A DNA stretch of 64,000 nt, from NCBI RefSeq assembly GCF_947172395.1, contig NC_069087.1, positions 6,591,107 to 6,655,106 on the forward strand. Reading direction: 5' to 3'. Below are positions 1-10,881 of this stretch, piece after piece. The notes beneath the pieces are model-generated. The model saw nothing but the letters and a program-made list of their open reading frames with translations. It did not search any database and was not told where the DNA came from. Origin of the DNA: Bicyclus anynana (Eukaryota; Arthropoda; Insecta; Lepidoptera; Nymphalidae). Position numbers and translations under genes: made by a program. Within the stretch, counting starts at the first letter, position 1, and each line of letters begins with the position of its first letter.

Positions 1-81
1 TAGCCAAATCGCTTCAGTAGCAGCGGCGTTAAAGAGTAACAAACATCCAAACAAACTTTCGCGTTTATAATATTAGTAGGA
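1..81 (-). mobile_element. Non-autonomous Helitron, family A, 5' terminal part cut by window edge
   Basis: Read on the minus strand it begins TCCTACTAATATTATAAACG directly after an A (complement of t82) and runs into the family's conserved interior (gtttgttactctttaacgc, gaagcgatttggct). At least six related copies occur in the window. The CTAG end lies beyond position 1. Helitron assignment rests on the TC start, A/T insertion context and the CTAG ends of its relatives. Confidence 0.75.
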
Positions 82-528
82 TAGTCCAGTTACTGTAAAT
101 TCAGAAATAAATCTAACTAAGTAAGACTATTATATTTTAAAATAAAATATAACGTTTGAAGCTTTAATCCTGTAGTCGAGAAGCCGTGCGTTTTATATCA
201 AACTTTGTCTTTATTTTCTACTTTCATACATTCATTTTATTCGTTCAAGAACTGTCCAGCTTTCTTTAAACTTTAAAATACTCGTACTTCCTCGGAAAAA
301 GACTGCGAATCCGTTTCTAAACTTGTTTGTACTATACTTTTATTTTTAATTGCTAAAGGCTATTATTTTTTGAGTTCATTATTTTCAACTGTCTTTTATT
401 ATTTCAAACGTTAGGCAGGTATGTTTTTACTCGTAATATGATTAGAAGATTTGCATTATTAGGAACTAGGAGATCTAAGATACGGTTTCTCGCTCGGCTC
501 AATAAAGAATACGTATTAATATAACCCT
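82..528. other. Intron sequence, nothing recognised
   Basis: AT-rich single-copy-looking sequence. I see no exon, RNA gene or repeat boundary in it. Confidence 0.5.
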
Positions 529-542
529 ACAGGTAAAAAAAT

Positions 543-794
543 ACCGACATAGCTCGAGTTGTTGAGAGAAACGAGTTGCCTAGTTCGATGAGCCGATGGA
601 CGTTGGGGTCCCAAAGTGCTGGAATGGCGACCCCGCACTATTAAGCGTAGTGTTGGTCGACCCCCACCAGGTGGACTGACGATATCAAGCGAGTCATTCG
701 CTGAATGCAGACGACTCAGTATCGTGATGTTTCGAGTCCCTACAAAAGACCTAAGTCCTGCAGTGAACGTCCATCGGCTGACATGATGATGATG
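543..794 (+). mobile_element. 5'-truncated RTE-clade LINE, 3' end
   Basis: Degraded C-terminal end of the endonuclease/reverse transcriptase ORF typical of lepidopteran RTE elements (RADGRWGPKVLEWRPRT then SVGRPP), with frameshifts after it, ending in a GATGATGATG tail. A 9-bp target-site duplication, ACAGGTAAA, flanks it at 529-537 and 795-803, so this is a genuine insertion with its 5' truncation point near 540. Dead copy. Confidence 0.85.
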
Positions 795-803
795 ACAGGT
801 AAA

Positions 804-1422
804 GATATAAAACATACAAACTGTTCAAAATTGCGGGTCAAACCTTAGATTACATAATTTCTGAACGTTATGTGATATCGTTGCATATGCATACTCTTTA
901 TATTGAAAAGAAACCTTGAATATGGAATAATTGATTGCTTTTCTATACACTACGATGCACATAAAGATCTATATAGAAACATAGATCATAAATGTACATA
1001 GGCGAATAGACTTATCTTACATTAAATTGAAAATACCCAGCTTTTACTGCAAAATAAAGATGGAAACGCAAATGGACTGAATATGTAGTCGCGATTCAAT
1101 CAGGGAGCTATAGAGAGACCGGACGATCTCAAGATCACAGCCCGCATACTAAATTATTAGCCCTTAGTTATTTATGCATCATGAGCCAACATCTTAATAG
1201 CGAGCGAGAGTTATGTCCAGCCTAAAATAATATTTTGTGTAAATGTTTGAAAATAAACAAGCGCCGCTCGCCGGTGCTTTACATTCACAATATGTCGTAA
1301 GTTTAGTGTTCGCCCTTGTGGCAGTTTAATATTTTAATGGGCCCAATAAAGCATGCTCTAAGTTCCAATTTATGTACCTCCGCAATTTGATGGGTTGCTA
1401 TAAAATTATATCATAGGCTTAC
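804..1422. other. Rbp6 intron, downstream of the linker exon
   Basis: On the minus strand this is the start of the next intron, beginning GTAAGCCT at 1422. No match to the expected next Musashi-family exon (RRM2, which would start near MVTRTKKIFVGG) is visible down to position 1, so that exon lies outside the window. Confidence 0.6.
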
Positions 1423-1464
1423 CTTTGGGTGTGCTCTTCTGGGAAACGCCACTTTGGGGTCTAT
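1423..1464 (-). CDS. Rbp6: Rbp6 (Musashi-family) internal exon, RRM1-RRM2 linker
   Basis: A 42-nt, 14-codon phase-0 exon encoding IDPKVAFPRRAHPK, the linker at the end of RRM1 that leads into RRM2. Seen: acceptor TATCTTTACAG ends at 1465 and donor GTAAGC starts at 1422, so both splice signals are good. It joins in frame to the exon at 25523..25607 to give HELDGKK-IDPKVAFPRR. Known: vertebrate MSI1/MSI2 carry nearly the same linker as a separate small exon. Drosophila musashi diverges here, while Drosophila Rbp6 keeps KVAFPRRAHPK; both comparisons are from memory. The protein binds short UAG-containing RNA motifs in 3' UTRs to regulate translation. It is too short to stand out as an open frame. 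The alternative is a closely related Musashi paralogue. Confidence 0.93.
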
Positions 1465-2077
1465 CTGTAAAGATAAAATAAAGTCTTGAATATATTTTTC
1501 TACATTATAAGAATGGCGCATTTCTCATTCCTCATCGTGCAATGTCTCATTGAAAATTTGATAAAGATTTGCGAGGCACCGGGTGAAATAAAAAATGGAA
1601 GGGATGCTTTGCCTAACAATGACAAAAGCATTTATCGACCACATCAAAAATAAATAAATATTTTTGAATAATAGAAGCCTTTGAAACGACATTACATTTT
1701 TTATTATACTAATTATAGGGGTATGTAAATTTGTAATTTAATAAAAATTAAAATAATTTAACTTAACAAAACACATGAAATTTCAATTGTAATTCGTAAT
1801 AATTGACAAGATAATACAATTACAGCGTTTGTTAAAATTAAAATATATTGTGAAACATTTTGCCATGTGTTTAACAATCGTCATCATTTTCATTTCTTTT
1901 AAAACATCACGATAGACTAACATTTTTCGATTTACTTTTCATGGAATAATGTCAATTCATCAGATATCTTAGTACTTATACAACAGACTACACTTACTTT
2001 GTGGCTAGATAGAGATGTGTGTATTGTCCAAATTTATTATTCATATTTATTTAAACCTATAACATATTTTATGTATT
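1465..2077. other. Intron sequence next to the linker exon, nothing recognised
   Basis: AT-rich. Adjacent to the acceptor is the pyrimidine-containing stretch used by the exon at 1423..1464. No repeat of a recognised family. Confidence 0.5.
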
Positions 2078-2450
2078 ATTTACTAATATTATAAACGCGA
2101 AAGTTTGTATGGATTTTTGGATATATGTTTGGACGTTTGTTACTCTTTAATGCCGCTACTATTGAAGCGAATGGAAATGGATTTTACTCTGGATTAACAC
2201 ATAGGCTACTTTTTACCCGGAAAAATTCATGGTGTCCCGAGATTTGCGATAACTGATGATTTTGATGATATGAATGTTTGTTACTCTTTAACGCCTTGAC
2301 TACTGGACCGAAATAGCTAAAATTTGGTATTGAGATATATTATAGCCTGGATTAACACACTTTTACTTTTTATCCCGGAAAAATCCATGGATCCCGAGGG
2401 ATTTGTGAAAAACTAAATTCCACGCGGACGAAGTCTCGGGCGTCCGCTAG
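2078..2450 (+). mobile_element. Non-autonomous Helitron, family A with duplicated internal module
   Basis: Starts near tactaatattataaacgcg with a worn TC end and finishes GGGCGTCCGCTAG followed by T. The 3' end can fold (CGGACG / CGTCCG). The stretch 'gtttgttactctttaa...ggattaacaca...ccggaaaaa' occurs twice inside (about 2132-2230 and 2276-2390), joined by a gatgattttgatgatatg spacer. The element at 40702..41070 has the same composite structure in the opposite orientation. Confidence 0.75.
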
Positions 2451-2843
2451 TAAAATATAATGACTCACTATGGTTTTCACAATGGCCAAGTGCGTAAAAT
2501 GGAAAACGATGGTTTTCAAGGTGCCCTTTTTAACGACCAGCTAATTTTAATTTATAAAAAATAAGCAATGCAGATAAACCGACCGCGTCAACAGCACTGA
2601 GAAGACGGGCTAGTTAATTTTAACTTAATGACTCGAGCACGAAAAAAAAAATCACTCAGGCGTTTCCACCCTCTAATCATGGGCGTACGTCCGGGGAGGA
2701 AGCGAGCGCGATAAATTCGCATCGCATGCGGCACTGGCCAGAAAAAAGGTACACTTTTGATTCCGAAGCATTGCTTCCAGTACCTTGTCCAGTACCGACT
2801 TTGCGACATATCTCTACTAGTAAAATAGCAGAATGTTTTATAA
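2451..2843. other. Intron sequence, nothing recognised
   Basis: Contains two overlapping chance frames on opposite strands and a poly-A run near 2642. No family recognised. Confidence 0.45.
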
Positions 2844-3176
2844 CTAGCGGCGCCCGCGACTTCGTCCGCGTGAAAGTCGATGTAAGCTTTCAACGCGTAT
2901 TTCACCCCGTTTTGTTTATATTGTTGTAAATGAATGGAGGTGAAACGCAGACGCACGTTTTGTAAGTAGTCCTCTGATCATTTTACAAAGATATAACTCA
3001 AAATGTAAATAATAGGAAAAAATCCCCCGATTTCGATAATATATAGCTTATAGCCTTTCTCGCTAAATGGGCTATCTAACGCTGAAAGATTTTTTTAATC
3101 GGACTAGTAGTTCCTGAGATTAGCGCGTTAATGCAAACAATAAACAAACTCTATAACTTTTTAAAATTAGTATAGA
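2844..3176 (-). mobile_element. Non-autonomous Helitron, family B
   Basis: Minus strand from TCTATACTAA (3176) to CTAG (2844-2847), followed by T (complement of a2843). Interior has the family's conserved 'ttcctgagattagcgcgtt' and 'gggctatctaacgctgaaag' blocks. It is longer than the other B copies (333 against 184-195 nt) and carries the family A/C type right terminus (gcggcgcccgcgacttcg), so it may be an A/B chimera. Confidence 0.7.
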
Positions 3177-3216
3177 CTAGTGGACGCCCGCGACTTCGTC
3201 CGCATGAAAGTCGTTC

Positions 3217-3375
3217 TATCCTACATATCCTACCCTACCCTAACCTACCTCTACCCTACCTCTACCCTACCCTATCCCAACCCTACCCCTACCCTACCTC
3301 TACCCTACCCTACCCCTGCCCTACACTACCCCTACCCTACTCCTACCCAACCCTACCCTACCCCTACCCTACCCT
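3217..3375. repeat. Pentanucleotide minisatellite (CCTAC)n / (TACCC)n
   Basis: About 160 bp of imperfect CCTAC units with CTCTAC and CCCTAC variants, lying just inside the CTAG end of the Helitron at 3177..4129. It is not the insect telomere unit (CCTAA on this strand). Confidence 0.9.
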
Positions 3376-3961
3376 GCACTTCTTTATTTATTCTTCCCAC
3401 CGCGAGTCACGTCGAGCGCGGCAACCGTTACACAAAAATAATCCATATAGCATGAATTAGTATTCACGCGCGATGGCTTAGCGTATTTCATGTATAACTT
3501 TGGTGTTTCTTTACCGATTTTTATGATTCTTTTTTTATTAAATAGGTAATAATGTTAACTTTCTTATTAGGGATGAGTGATGAGTGTTATAAATATAAGA
3601 GTAGACAAATATAATTAGAAAGCTCCGAACTGCTAAGCTATCGGGAGTTACACGTGTTATTGTGAGTCAACCATAAAAGATAGACATATATATACTGTTG
3701 TGTTTTTATAGATAATTTTAAGTAAAACATTTCCGTCATACATGATTTCTATGTAGCTTTAACCATTAAGGCTGTACACGCGACGGAAGCTTAAAAAACT
3801 GAGTAACTTCTCCCGTTTTCTCAACATTTCTCTTCACTGCTCTGCTCCTATTGATCGTAGCGTAATGAAAAGTATTCTATAACCTGCCCAGGAGTATGTA
3901 GAATAATTGTACCAAGTTTCGTTATAATCCGTCCAGTAGTTTTTGTTTCTATAAAGAACAT

Positions 3962-3962
<1 letters not shown>

Positions 3963-4008
<46 letters not shown>
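3963..4008. repeat. (CAGA)n microsatellite, about 11 units
   Basis: Perfect CAGA run inside the family C Helitron. The same place in the copy at 56049..56418 holds a shorter run (about 56268-56292), so the microsatellite is inherited from the element. Confidence 0.95.
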
Positions 4009-4010
<2 letters not shown>

Positions 4011-4129
4011 AATTTTACTGATTGCATTTTTGGCATCAGTATCGATCACTTGTCACCCCCTGATAGTTATTTTGGAAATATATTTCATGTACAGAATTGA
4101 CCTCTCTACAGATTTATTATAAGTATAGA

Positions 4130-5156
4130 TGATCGGACTGCTATAGCAACTATTCTCTAGGTAAGTGATTTTGGTAAGGGGTTAGACGATACCTATTACT
4201 ATTATAAGTTCTTTTCTATAAACACAATTAATACCATTTGAATTCTTAAACGTAATATTAGTGATAAGATTATTTTTTTAACAGTACCTATGTAATCTAA
4301 TAATTGTATCTAATAAAAACAAACGAGAAATCAAACGTGTTTTTTTTACTTTTATTTAAACTAACATAATTAATTTCTTAGCATAAATACATTGATGAAA
4401 ATAAAAGTGTTTTATATTTATTTATATCTAGTGAGTTTATAGTTTGAGGTTATGTCTGCAACGTTTTGAATTTTGACATCAACGAAAGCATAGCTCCAAT
4501 GCTGTCGCCGTTATAATATAAATTTCCAAGTATATTATGAGCTAGGTACCTGCATATTACAGACTCAGACATGCCCTGCAATTAATAACGAGCCGACGCA
4601 CGTGTCGCTGATGTTGCAGACTTGTAATTTACTGCAGACATCCGGCGTTTGACGCGAAAATCGGAAGCGTACCTTAAACTCGCTCCGGCCATGCGGCTGC
4701 ACTGTCCGTTCTAAAATCCCGGCTGCAAAAAAGCATCGGACTGAAAACCTTCCACCGTGGTCCTGTCACTCGATTTCTCCTCTCGTCTTTTTCATGTAAC
4801 CGAGCGGTACTATTTCATACGTGGCACTGTTTAAGCCCTCAGATTTTCTCCGGCAACGAGCGATCGCTTTGCTCTTTTTTCTCGTTTCTCGACGCGCCGC
4901 TGACCGTTATAATCGCAAAATATAAACCCAAAGAAGCTACCTTTGACATTTTAAGGGTAAAACGTTTCATTTCCACACGTACTCGCCTTATTGCCGGCTG
5001 GTTTCTAAATTCGTTTATGGGATTTTGTTAGCAATATATTTTAAGTAAAGCCTAGCTATTGCACATTAATCTGGACTTTGAATTATTATGAGAGTGGTGA
5101 TCTTATCCCAAGGAGATGATAAAAAAGAAGATACTTAGAAGTGAAAAAAGTTCATA
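4130..5156. other. Single-copy intron with a GC-richer block at about 4580-4930
   Basis: No repeat family recognised. The block 4580-4930 is markedly richer in G+C and CpG than its surroundings and has no long frame, so it is a candidate conserved non-coding segment. That is inference from composition only. Confidence 0.4.
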
Positions 5157-5360
5157 ATCATCATCATCATGTCAGCCGATGGACCTCCACTTCAGGACAT
5201 AGGCCCTTTGTAGGGACTTCCAAACATCACGATACTGAGCTACCTGCATCCAGCGAATACCTAGGACTCGCTTGATGTCGTCAGTCCACCTGGTGGGGGG
5301 TCGACCAACACCGCGCTTTCTTGTTTGGGGTCGTCATTCCAGCACCTTGGGACCCCAACG
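5157..5360 (-). mobile_element. 5'-truncated RTE-clade LINE, 3' end
   Basis: Reverse complement of the RTE 3' end: an ATCATCATCAT tail, then the complement of the codons for the terminal TSIG, VGRPPTRW and GRWGPKVLEW blocks (the last with substitutions). The short AAAAAGTT on both sides (near 5146 and 5378) is only a weak candidate for a target duplication. Confidence 0.82.
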
Positions 5361-6828
5361 AAGTAAACTAGTTCGTAAAAAGTTATTTTTATCTAATCTA
5401 CATATTTTTTTTGAACGAATTTCTTTTAGCAGTACAGTGAACTTGGAAAAATTGTCACGTAGCGCAAAATAATCGAACAAAGTATCACAGATTAACTGGG
5501 AGTATTAGAAGGTTGATTTATTTAGTCACTACAGTGTATTTTAATTGTTTTTCACTACATACTTCACGAACCAATTTTTAACGAATCTTTTTTAACGAAA
5601 AATGTCTTCTGAAAGTTGACTCAACATGACGAACACGTGTTATGTATAAAATAGAGAAAGGTACGTATTAATAGGTCATGTGAAAGGTCTATGTGTACAA
5701 TTTATAGTAGAGCGTCAATGTAAAAAAAGTACTGTACAATGTACACTGTACAGTTGTACACCAGTGAACTCTAACAGACGTGAAATGATAACAATACAAA
5801 CAAACAAAAAATAATGAAAAACGTCAAAAAAATCAGGTATTCTTTTCACAAAAGCAGATACAACCGTAATGAATAAGCGTTCTAACAAAATTTCTAAAAG
5901 TATCACAATGAATGCAGGACTCGTAGGCATCCAGGACTGCGTAATTACGAACCAAGCGTGAGAGAATAATTTAAAAGATTTTGCCCAAGAGGACTGCATT
6001 ATTACAATATCAGAGAAACGGCTTTACGGCGTCATTCATACATTCTTAATTATTTAATTATCTTTTGAGTGCGCCACGGAATAACCCAGCTGCAGAAAAT
6101 ACGGTATAATTTGATTAAATTGGATTTTCACTCTGGAGAATATTCATTTTTATAACGATATTGTAATTAGGTATGAAAGCTGAAAGTAACGAGTTGTACT
6201 TGCTCGTACCTACTGAGTATTACATATGGCACAGGAATCTTTAACAAATTTCGAACTCACAGAAGTCAAGATAGTCATTGTCGACCATGAAGCGTCACGC
6301 AAGCAATTTTGTTAACGCGGTAAAATGACCACGAAAGTATAGAGAGCAAGCAGAAAAATCATAAAACCCCAGATGGTGGCGCTAAAGCGATTAAGCGGGT
6401 CGATGATAAATTTTAACGAGTTATTTTAATGGAAGCGATCGCAGTCAGTGGCTAGCCTGCAGCCTGTGCCGATAGAAAAATAAAACGAAGCACCAAAAGA
6501 CTGCTCCGTTCGTGATTGCGAGGCTTTTTATATTAAGATACTTTTAGAAGTTTGATGATAACGACTTTCACATTAAACAATTTGAGCTTAAATTCTTTGT
6601 AGCAGGAAAATTTTAAGTGAATTTTTGCCTTCTTTTATTTTTTCTATAATATGTTGCCTAATTATCCATGCTTAGATATTGTTTATCTGTTGTTTGAATT
6701 GTTAGTGTCTAATATAAGACTGTGACTTCCCATGAGACAATAAGTAATAAATTATCAATGATTACTTGACATTTATAAATTTTATTTACCATCCATTTAC
6801 TAATCCGTATTCAAGAAAACAAATCCAT
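5361..6828. other. Intron sequence, nothing recognised
   Basis: AT-rich. A small cluster of overlapping GTAC palindromes (tgtacaatgtacactgtaca) lies at 5735-5762. No coding or RNA signal found. Confidence 0.5.
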
Positions 6829-7145
6829 TTTTTTATTCTTTACAAGTTAGTCCTTGATTACAATCTCACCTGATGGTAAGTGATGATGCAATCTAAGATG
6901 GAAGCGGGCTAACTTGTTAGGAGGAGGATCCACACCCCTTTCGGTTTCTACACGACATCGTACCAGAAAGCTAAATCGCTTGGCGATACGTCTTTGTCGG
7001 TAGGGTGGTAATTAACTAGGCCGAAGCTTCCCACCAGCCAGACCTGGACCAATTAAGAAAACCTCAATCGACCCAGCCGGGGATCGAACCCAGGACGTCC
7101 GTCTTGTAAATCCACCGCGCATACCACTGCGCCACAGAGGCCGTC
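6829..7145 (-). mobile_element. tRNA-derived SINE, family 1, near full length
   Basis: On the minus strand the head reads GGCCTCTGTGGCGCAGTGG (A box at about 7126-7136) and GGGTTCGATCCCC (B box at about 7079-7091). A body follows ('ccaccctaccgacaaagacg', 'gcgatttagc', 'aacaagttagcccgc') with an A-rich tail at 6829-6840. Copies at 23666, 35427 and 60720 share this structure. The head is degenerate, so it is not a functional tRNA gene. Such SINEs are common in butterflies and moths. Confidence 0.88.
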
Positions 7146-8070
7146 AAAAATTCCAATTCTAATAGTTCTAATTCTAACATTATAAACTCCTAAGATTTCT
7201 TAATTAGTGAGGAATTGAAATGGTAAGCAGAATGTGATTAGTTTATTCATATAGACAATGTTGTTATATTTGTAAACTACACTCCACGTAGTAAAAATCT
7301 TTTGCAATCATCAAAACTGATTTTGTTAAAAATTTAAGCTATTCTGATTCCCCTGCTAGTACGAACGTGAAATGTTGGCCTAGAATACAAACATTGCGCG
7401 CCAAGTTAACAGATTTTCGTGAACATAGTCGTATATCGTATTTTTCATGCATGTAACATAAAAAACTGGTCAAAACGGAAGCAACGCAAAATTGACAGCG
7501 AAATATCGATATCATACGAATGTGACATTTTGATATGGGAACCATTTGCGTGATTACAATCGACGCAGTGGCGCACCCTCCTTGGTCGACCTCCCCCTTC
7601 CTACAACTTCCCTTGCGATAAAGATTGACATTGGGTTTTAACTTTCAAATTATCTTAAGTCGTACGTTGAAGAACAAACTAAAAGGTACCTTAACCCTAT
7701 CGTATTATATACTATAATCGCTAAACTATTTGCAAATTTTAGCGTGTCATCGCAAGAAAAGATTACAGGAGAAAGCACATTAGTCGGATATCACTGGTGG
7801 TTGAAAAAGAGCATGTCGCGTTATGGACGATGCCTTCGACGTAAAGTCGATTACGTTAAATTTTGTATTAAGTAAACATTCAATATCGACTTCTTCCATA
7901 GTTTCGAATGCTATTGTTGGAATAATAATGTTTGCTTAAGGGTACTGCAAACTTTGATGTTAGACAATGTAATAAGGCGAATACACGAGTATTAAACATT
8001 GCGGATTCGGTGATAAGTATATATAACTAAATAATCGATTACGCTCCCAAATATTTTTTCCAGCGGGTGG
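7146..8070. other. Intron sequence, nothing recognised
   Basis: No recognised repeat or exon. Mixed composition. Confidence 0.45.
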
Positions 8071-8266
8071 TATTTTTAACCCCCTTCGCAAAAAGAGGGG
8101 TGTTATAAGTTTGACGTGCCTGTCTGTCAGTCTATCTGTGGCATCATAGCTCTCGAACGAATGAAGCGATTTCAATTTAGTTTTTTTTTTTATATTAAAG
8201 GTGACTTACGGACGAGTGATCTTGCTTGATGAAAATCAGTTGAGCCGTTTAAAAGTTGTGGGGGGC
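8071..8266 (+). repeat. Interspersed repeat, class not determined
   Basis: Carries 'ccttcgcaaaaagaggggtg', 'tataagtttgacgtgcctgt', a run of CTGTC units, and then 'gaacgaatgaagcgatttc' and 'gatgaaaatcagttgagccg'. I recognise this arrangement as a repeat common in Lepidoptera, but its class and ends cannot be settled from this single copy. Confidence 0.5.
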
Positions 8267-9905
8267 GAAAGTGGGGAAGAACAACTGAATATCTGCAAAT
8301 ACACTCGAATGGAGTCTCAAATGAAAGCGCACTGAAAAAGAATTTTGATGACTTGATCGAGAGTGTAATTAATAATTTCATGACATTTATTTTTCGAAAA
8401 TAATAATAATGATCATTTTTAAGTACGTATGCAAATGATAAGTGTCATAGTCGATTACAATTAAAATTACACATTACCTACTTTAATAGAAAGGTTAATG
8501 GTAGAATCGTGGTAGAAGGAGTATTGCATAATGTCCATTGTAACAATGAGTAGGATTACTATCGGGTATCCTGTGTCGATTCAGTTGCACCTAAGCGTTC
8601 GCACACGGTACAAATGGATTCATTGATCTTGTACCGGTACCGTGTATGGTCAGTATTTCATCTAAGCACGCTATAAATCGGATATATTATATCTGTAACA
8701 TTCATTTTATTATAGGAGACAATTTATTTTTACGCAATATAACATTGTCTTTCAATATGCGGTTGGTGTGAGGTCAGTTGCGTTTGGATGTTAGTAGCCA
8801 ATTATTGAGTTTTGAAGTCAAACTCAAGTACAAAAATCTTTTTTATAATAATAATAATGTTTAAGAATAATTAAAAATACGCATCAACTGGATATTGATT
8901 ATGAATTTATAAAATGTTTTAAATTTAGTTTTGCAAAATTGTAATATAAATACAAGTAGGTATTACTATTAAAATTATTAAAAAGTAACTGTAATTCTTA
9001 CATCGGTAAGAATTACAGTTATTTTTTCTGTATGGTTCATATTTCATGAAAGAATATTTTTATTATTTACCTTACGTTTTAAAATAATAACCTCACCACG
9101 TTATTTACAAGTCAATAAAAATATTCACCTTTTTACGTATGAAAATTCCGCAAGCGTAATCTCAATAAAATAATAACGTACCAACGATTAAAGTTCATCT
9201 TTTTCATGATTTAAAAATTACATAACGTCACAGTATATAACTTTAATCATTAAAACGTGCAGGTAAATAATATATTAAACCATGCAAACTATAAGTCTCA
9301 TTAATTCGTTCTACGAAACATTAATACAATAATGGGCCGCTTTCGCTGTGTACATACAATTTCAATCAGCGAGTGTTTTGTTCAAGTCCCGATAATTAAC
9401 AATAGTTACCGCGCAGGGTAGGCAAGTACAAGAAAGTTTAATGACGCACTCAGGAAACTGTAACTGAATTTATTTACCGACGCAAGTGTCTGCGTCAAGT
9501 GGCACCGCATCATTTGCTGTTCAGTCAACGCGGTCTAACTCCCCTAATTGGAACAAATTTGGCTGCAGGTGCAATACTTGAGTTGGCTCAAGATTAGAAG
9601 CAGGCTATTGCAGCATATTCCCAGCTATTCCGTCTAAAATATGTGATGTGCAACGCGCGAGTTGCGGCCCGATAGCGCCTTGCTCCATTCCGCTCCGCCG
9701 GCGTCGTCACCCACGGGTGCGCTTCGACTAACTAGAATTAAATTAAGAACAATATTTACCCTCTACGTCTGTGATATATGATATGGCACATTTAAGCCAA
9801 AGCAACGTTTGGTGACGACTTGCGCGTCCATTTCCTTTAGATCGACTCACCAGGTATATTTAGACGCCTTTATTTGATCTGTAAGTTATTTCTTGTTCTT
9901 GTAAT
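8267..9905. other. Intron sequence with one perfect hairpin and a GC-richer block
   Basis: Mostly AT-rich. The hairpin at 8986..9021 is listed separately. 9480-9850 is richer in G+C and CpG and unlike any repeat here, so it could be conserved non-coding DNA. Confidence 0.4.
8986..9021. repeat. Perfect 16-bp inverted repeat with 4-nt loop
   Basis: Arms TAACTGTAATTCTTAC and its exact complement, loop atcg. With one mismatch the stem extends to about 22 bp. No recognised transposon ends. Confidence 0.9.
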
Positions 9906-10510
9906 TTAATGACAAGTTAGAGCCCTATACTGTTATCTCACCTAATGTTAAGTGACGATGAAGTTTATGATGACCAACAACCAACCATACGTGCGCAGTT
10001 TCTACGCGAAATTGTACTGGAGCTTTAAGCCACTTGGCGGTACGTCTTTAAATGATCTAACTGGTAACAATTTGGAATTGGAAGTTTATCACTCTCCATC
10101 GCCGATGCTTATAAAAACCATTAAATTATTATTAATGGAGTAGGTATAGGATTAATTTTCCGATTTTGTTAAATTGATATGTATATTATTATTATCATTG
10201 ATTATTGTTTTGTATTTTATTTACTATTTTTTTTTTCTTTTATGTTATTTTTATTGTAGTTTGTAAATTGTGTCTCACCAGTAATTTTGTTAGTAATTAT
10301 ATAAAATTATAATGTATATTTATAGCCTGGGAAAACAAATTGGGCAACTGTAATGCCTTCCCGGTTATAGTTTAAGTAAATAAATAAATATCCACAGCCA
10401 AACCTGAGTCAATTTAAAAAAATATAAAATCGTAAACTGACCCGTACTGGGACTCGAATCCAGGACCTCTCTGTCGGGAACAGCAATACCAACTATGCCA
10501 GATGTCGTGA
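9906..10510 (-). mobile_element. Diverged family-1-like SINE split by a LINE 3' tail
   Basis: The left part (9912-10040) matches the minus-strand SINE body ('atctcacctaatgttaagtg', 'cacttggcggtacgtctt'). The right part (10392-10510) holds a degraded tRNA-like head ('gggactcgaatccaggacc'). Between them, about 10140-10391, is AT-rich sequence ending in a TAAATAAATAAATA run, which looks like the 3' end of a LINE inserted in the SINE. Boundaries are approximate. Confidence 0.6.
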
Positions 10511-10881
10511 AAAGTTATAATCAAACAAAAACACGTGGTGATTATACAGTGACACAACAAATCTTTTTAATTGCACCAGCTTTCCATTTAATAAAGAAAT
10601 ATGCAAACAAACTGCGACACGATCGGAAAACACTTGACACAGATTGTTTATAAAGTAGGGTTTGTTTTTACGCCCGCGGAGACATGCCGTAATGAAACCT
10701 CACTGGGGAGGCTCTGCAAACGTCATTACTGGGGCACGCATAAATATGCAAGGCAGGTAACGCGCGTTTTCATGCGACGTCGCAAGAATTTTATCGCTCG
10801 TTTAATTCCGTGTGAAAAAAGTGGTCAAGTTTGTGTCACGTGTTCGTGTGTTCCTTTGCATATATTATAAAAAATTAAAAA
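10511..10881. other. Intron sequence, nothing recognised
   Basis: Contains an 89-codon chance frame (10601-10870) with no recognisable domain. Nothing else noted. Confidence 0.4.

Larger units (their letters stand above)
3177..4129 (-). mobile_element. Non-autonomous Helitron, family C, expanded by internal tandem repeats
   Basis: Minus strand from TCTATACTTATAATAAATC (flank A = complement of t4130) to CTAG at 3177-3180. Interior carries gtaccaagtttcgttataat, a (CAGA)n run and a pentamer minisatellite. The relative at 56049..56418 is 370 nt; this copy is 953 nt because of the minisatellite and extra sequence. Its CTAG end abuts the TC end of the neighbouring element exactly. Confidence 0.72.

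Noticed and set aside
3217..3375. CCTAC array as an interstitial telomere repeat
   Set aside because: The insect telomere unit on this strand would be CCTAA. The unit here is CCTAC/CCCTAC with irregular spacing and lies inside a Helitron.
3180..3455. Repetitive Tyr/Pro/Thr protein
   Set aside because: Translation of the CCTAC minisatellite inside a Helitron.
3834..4049. Cys/Leu/Ser/Val repeat protein
   Set aside because: Translation of the (CAGA)n microsatellite.
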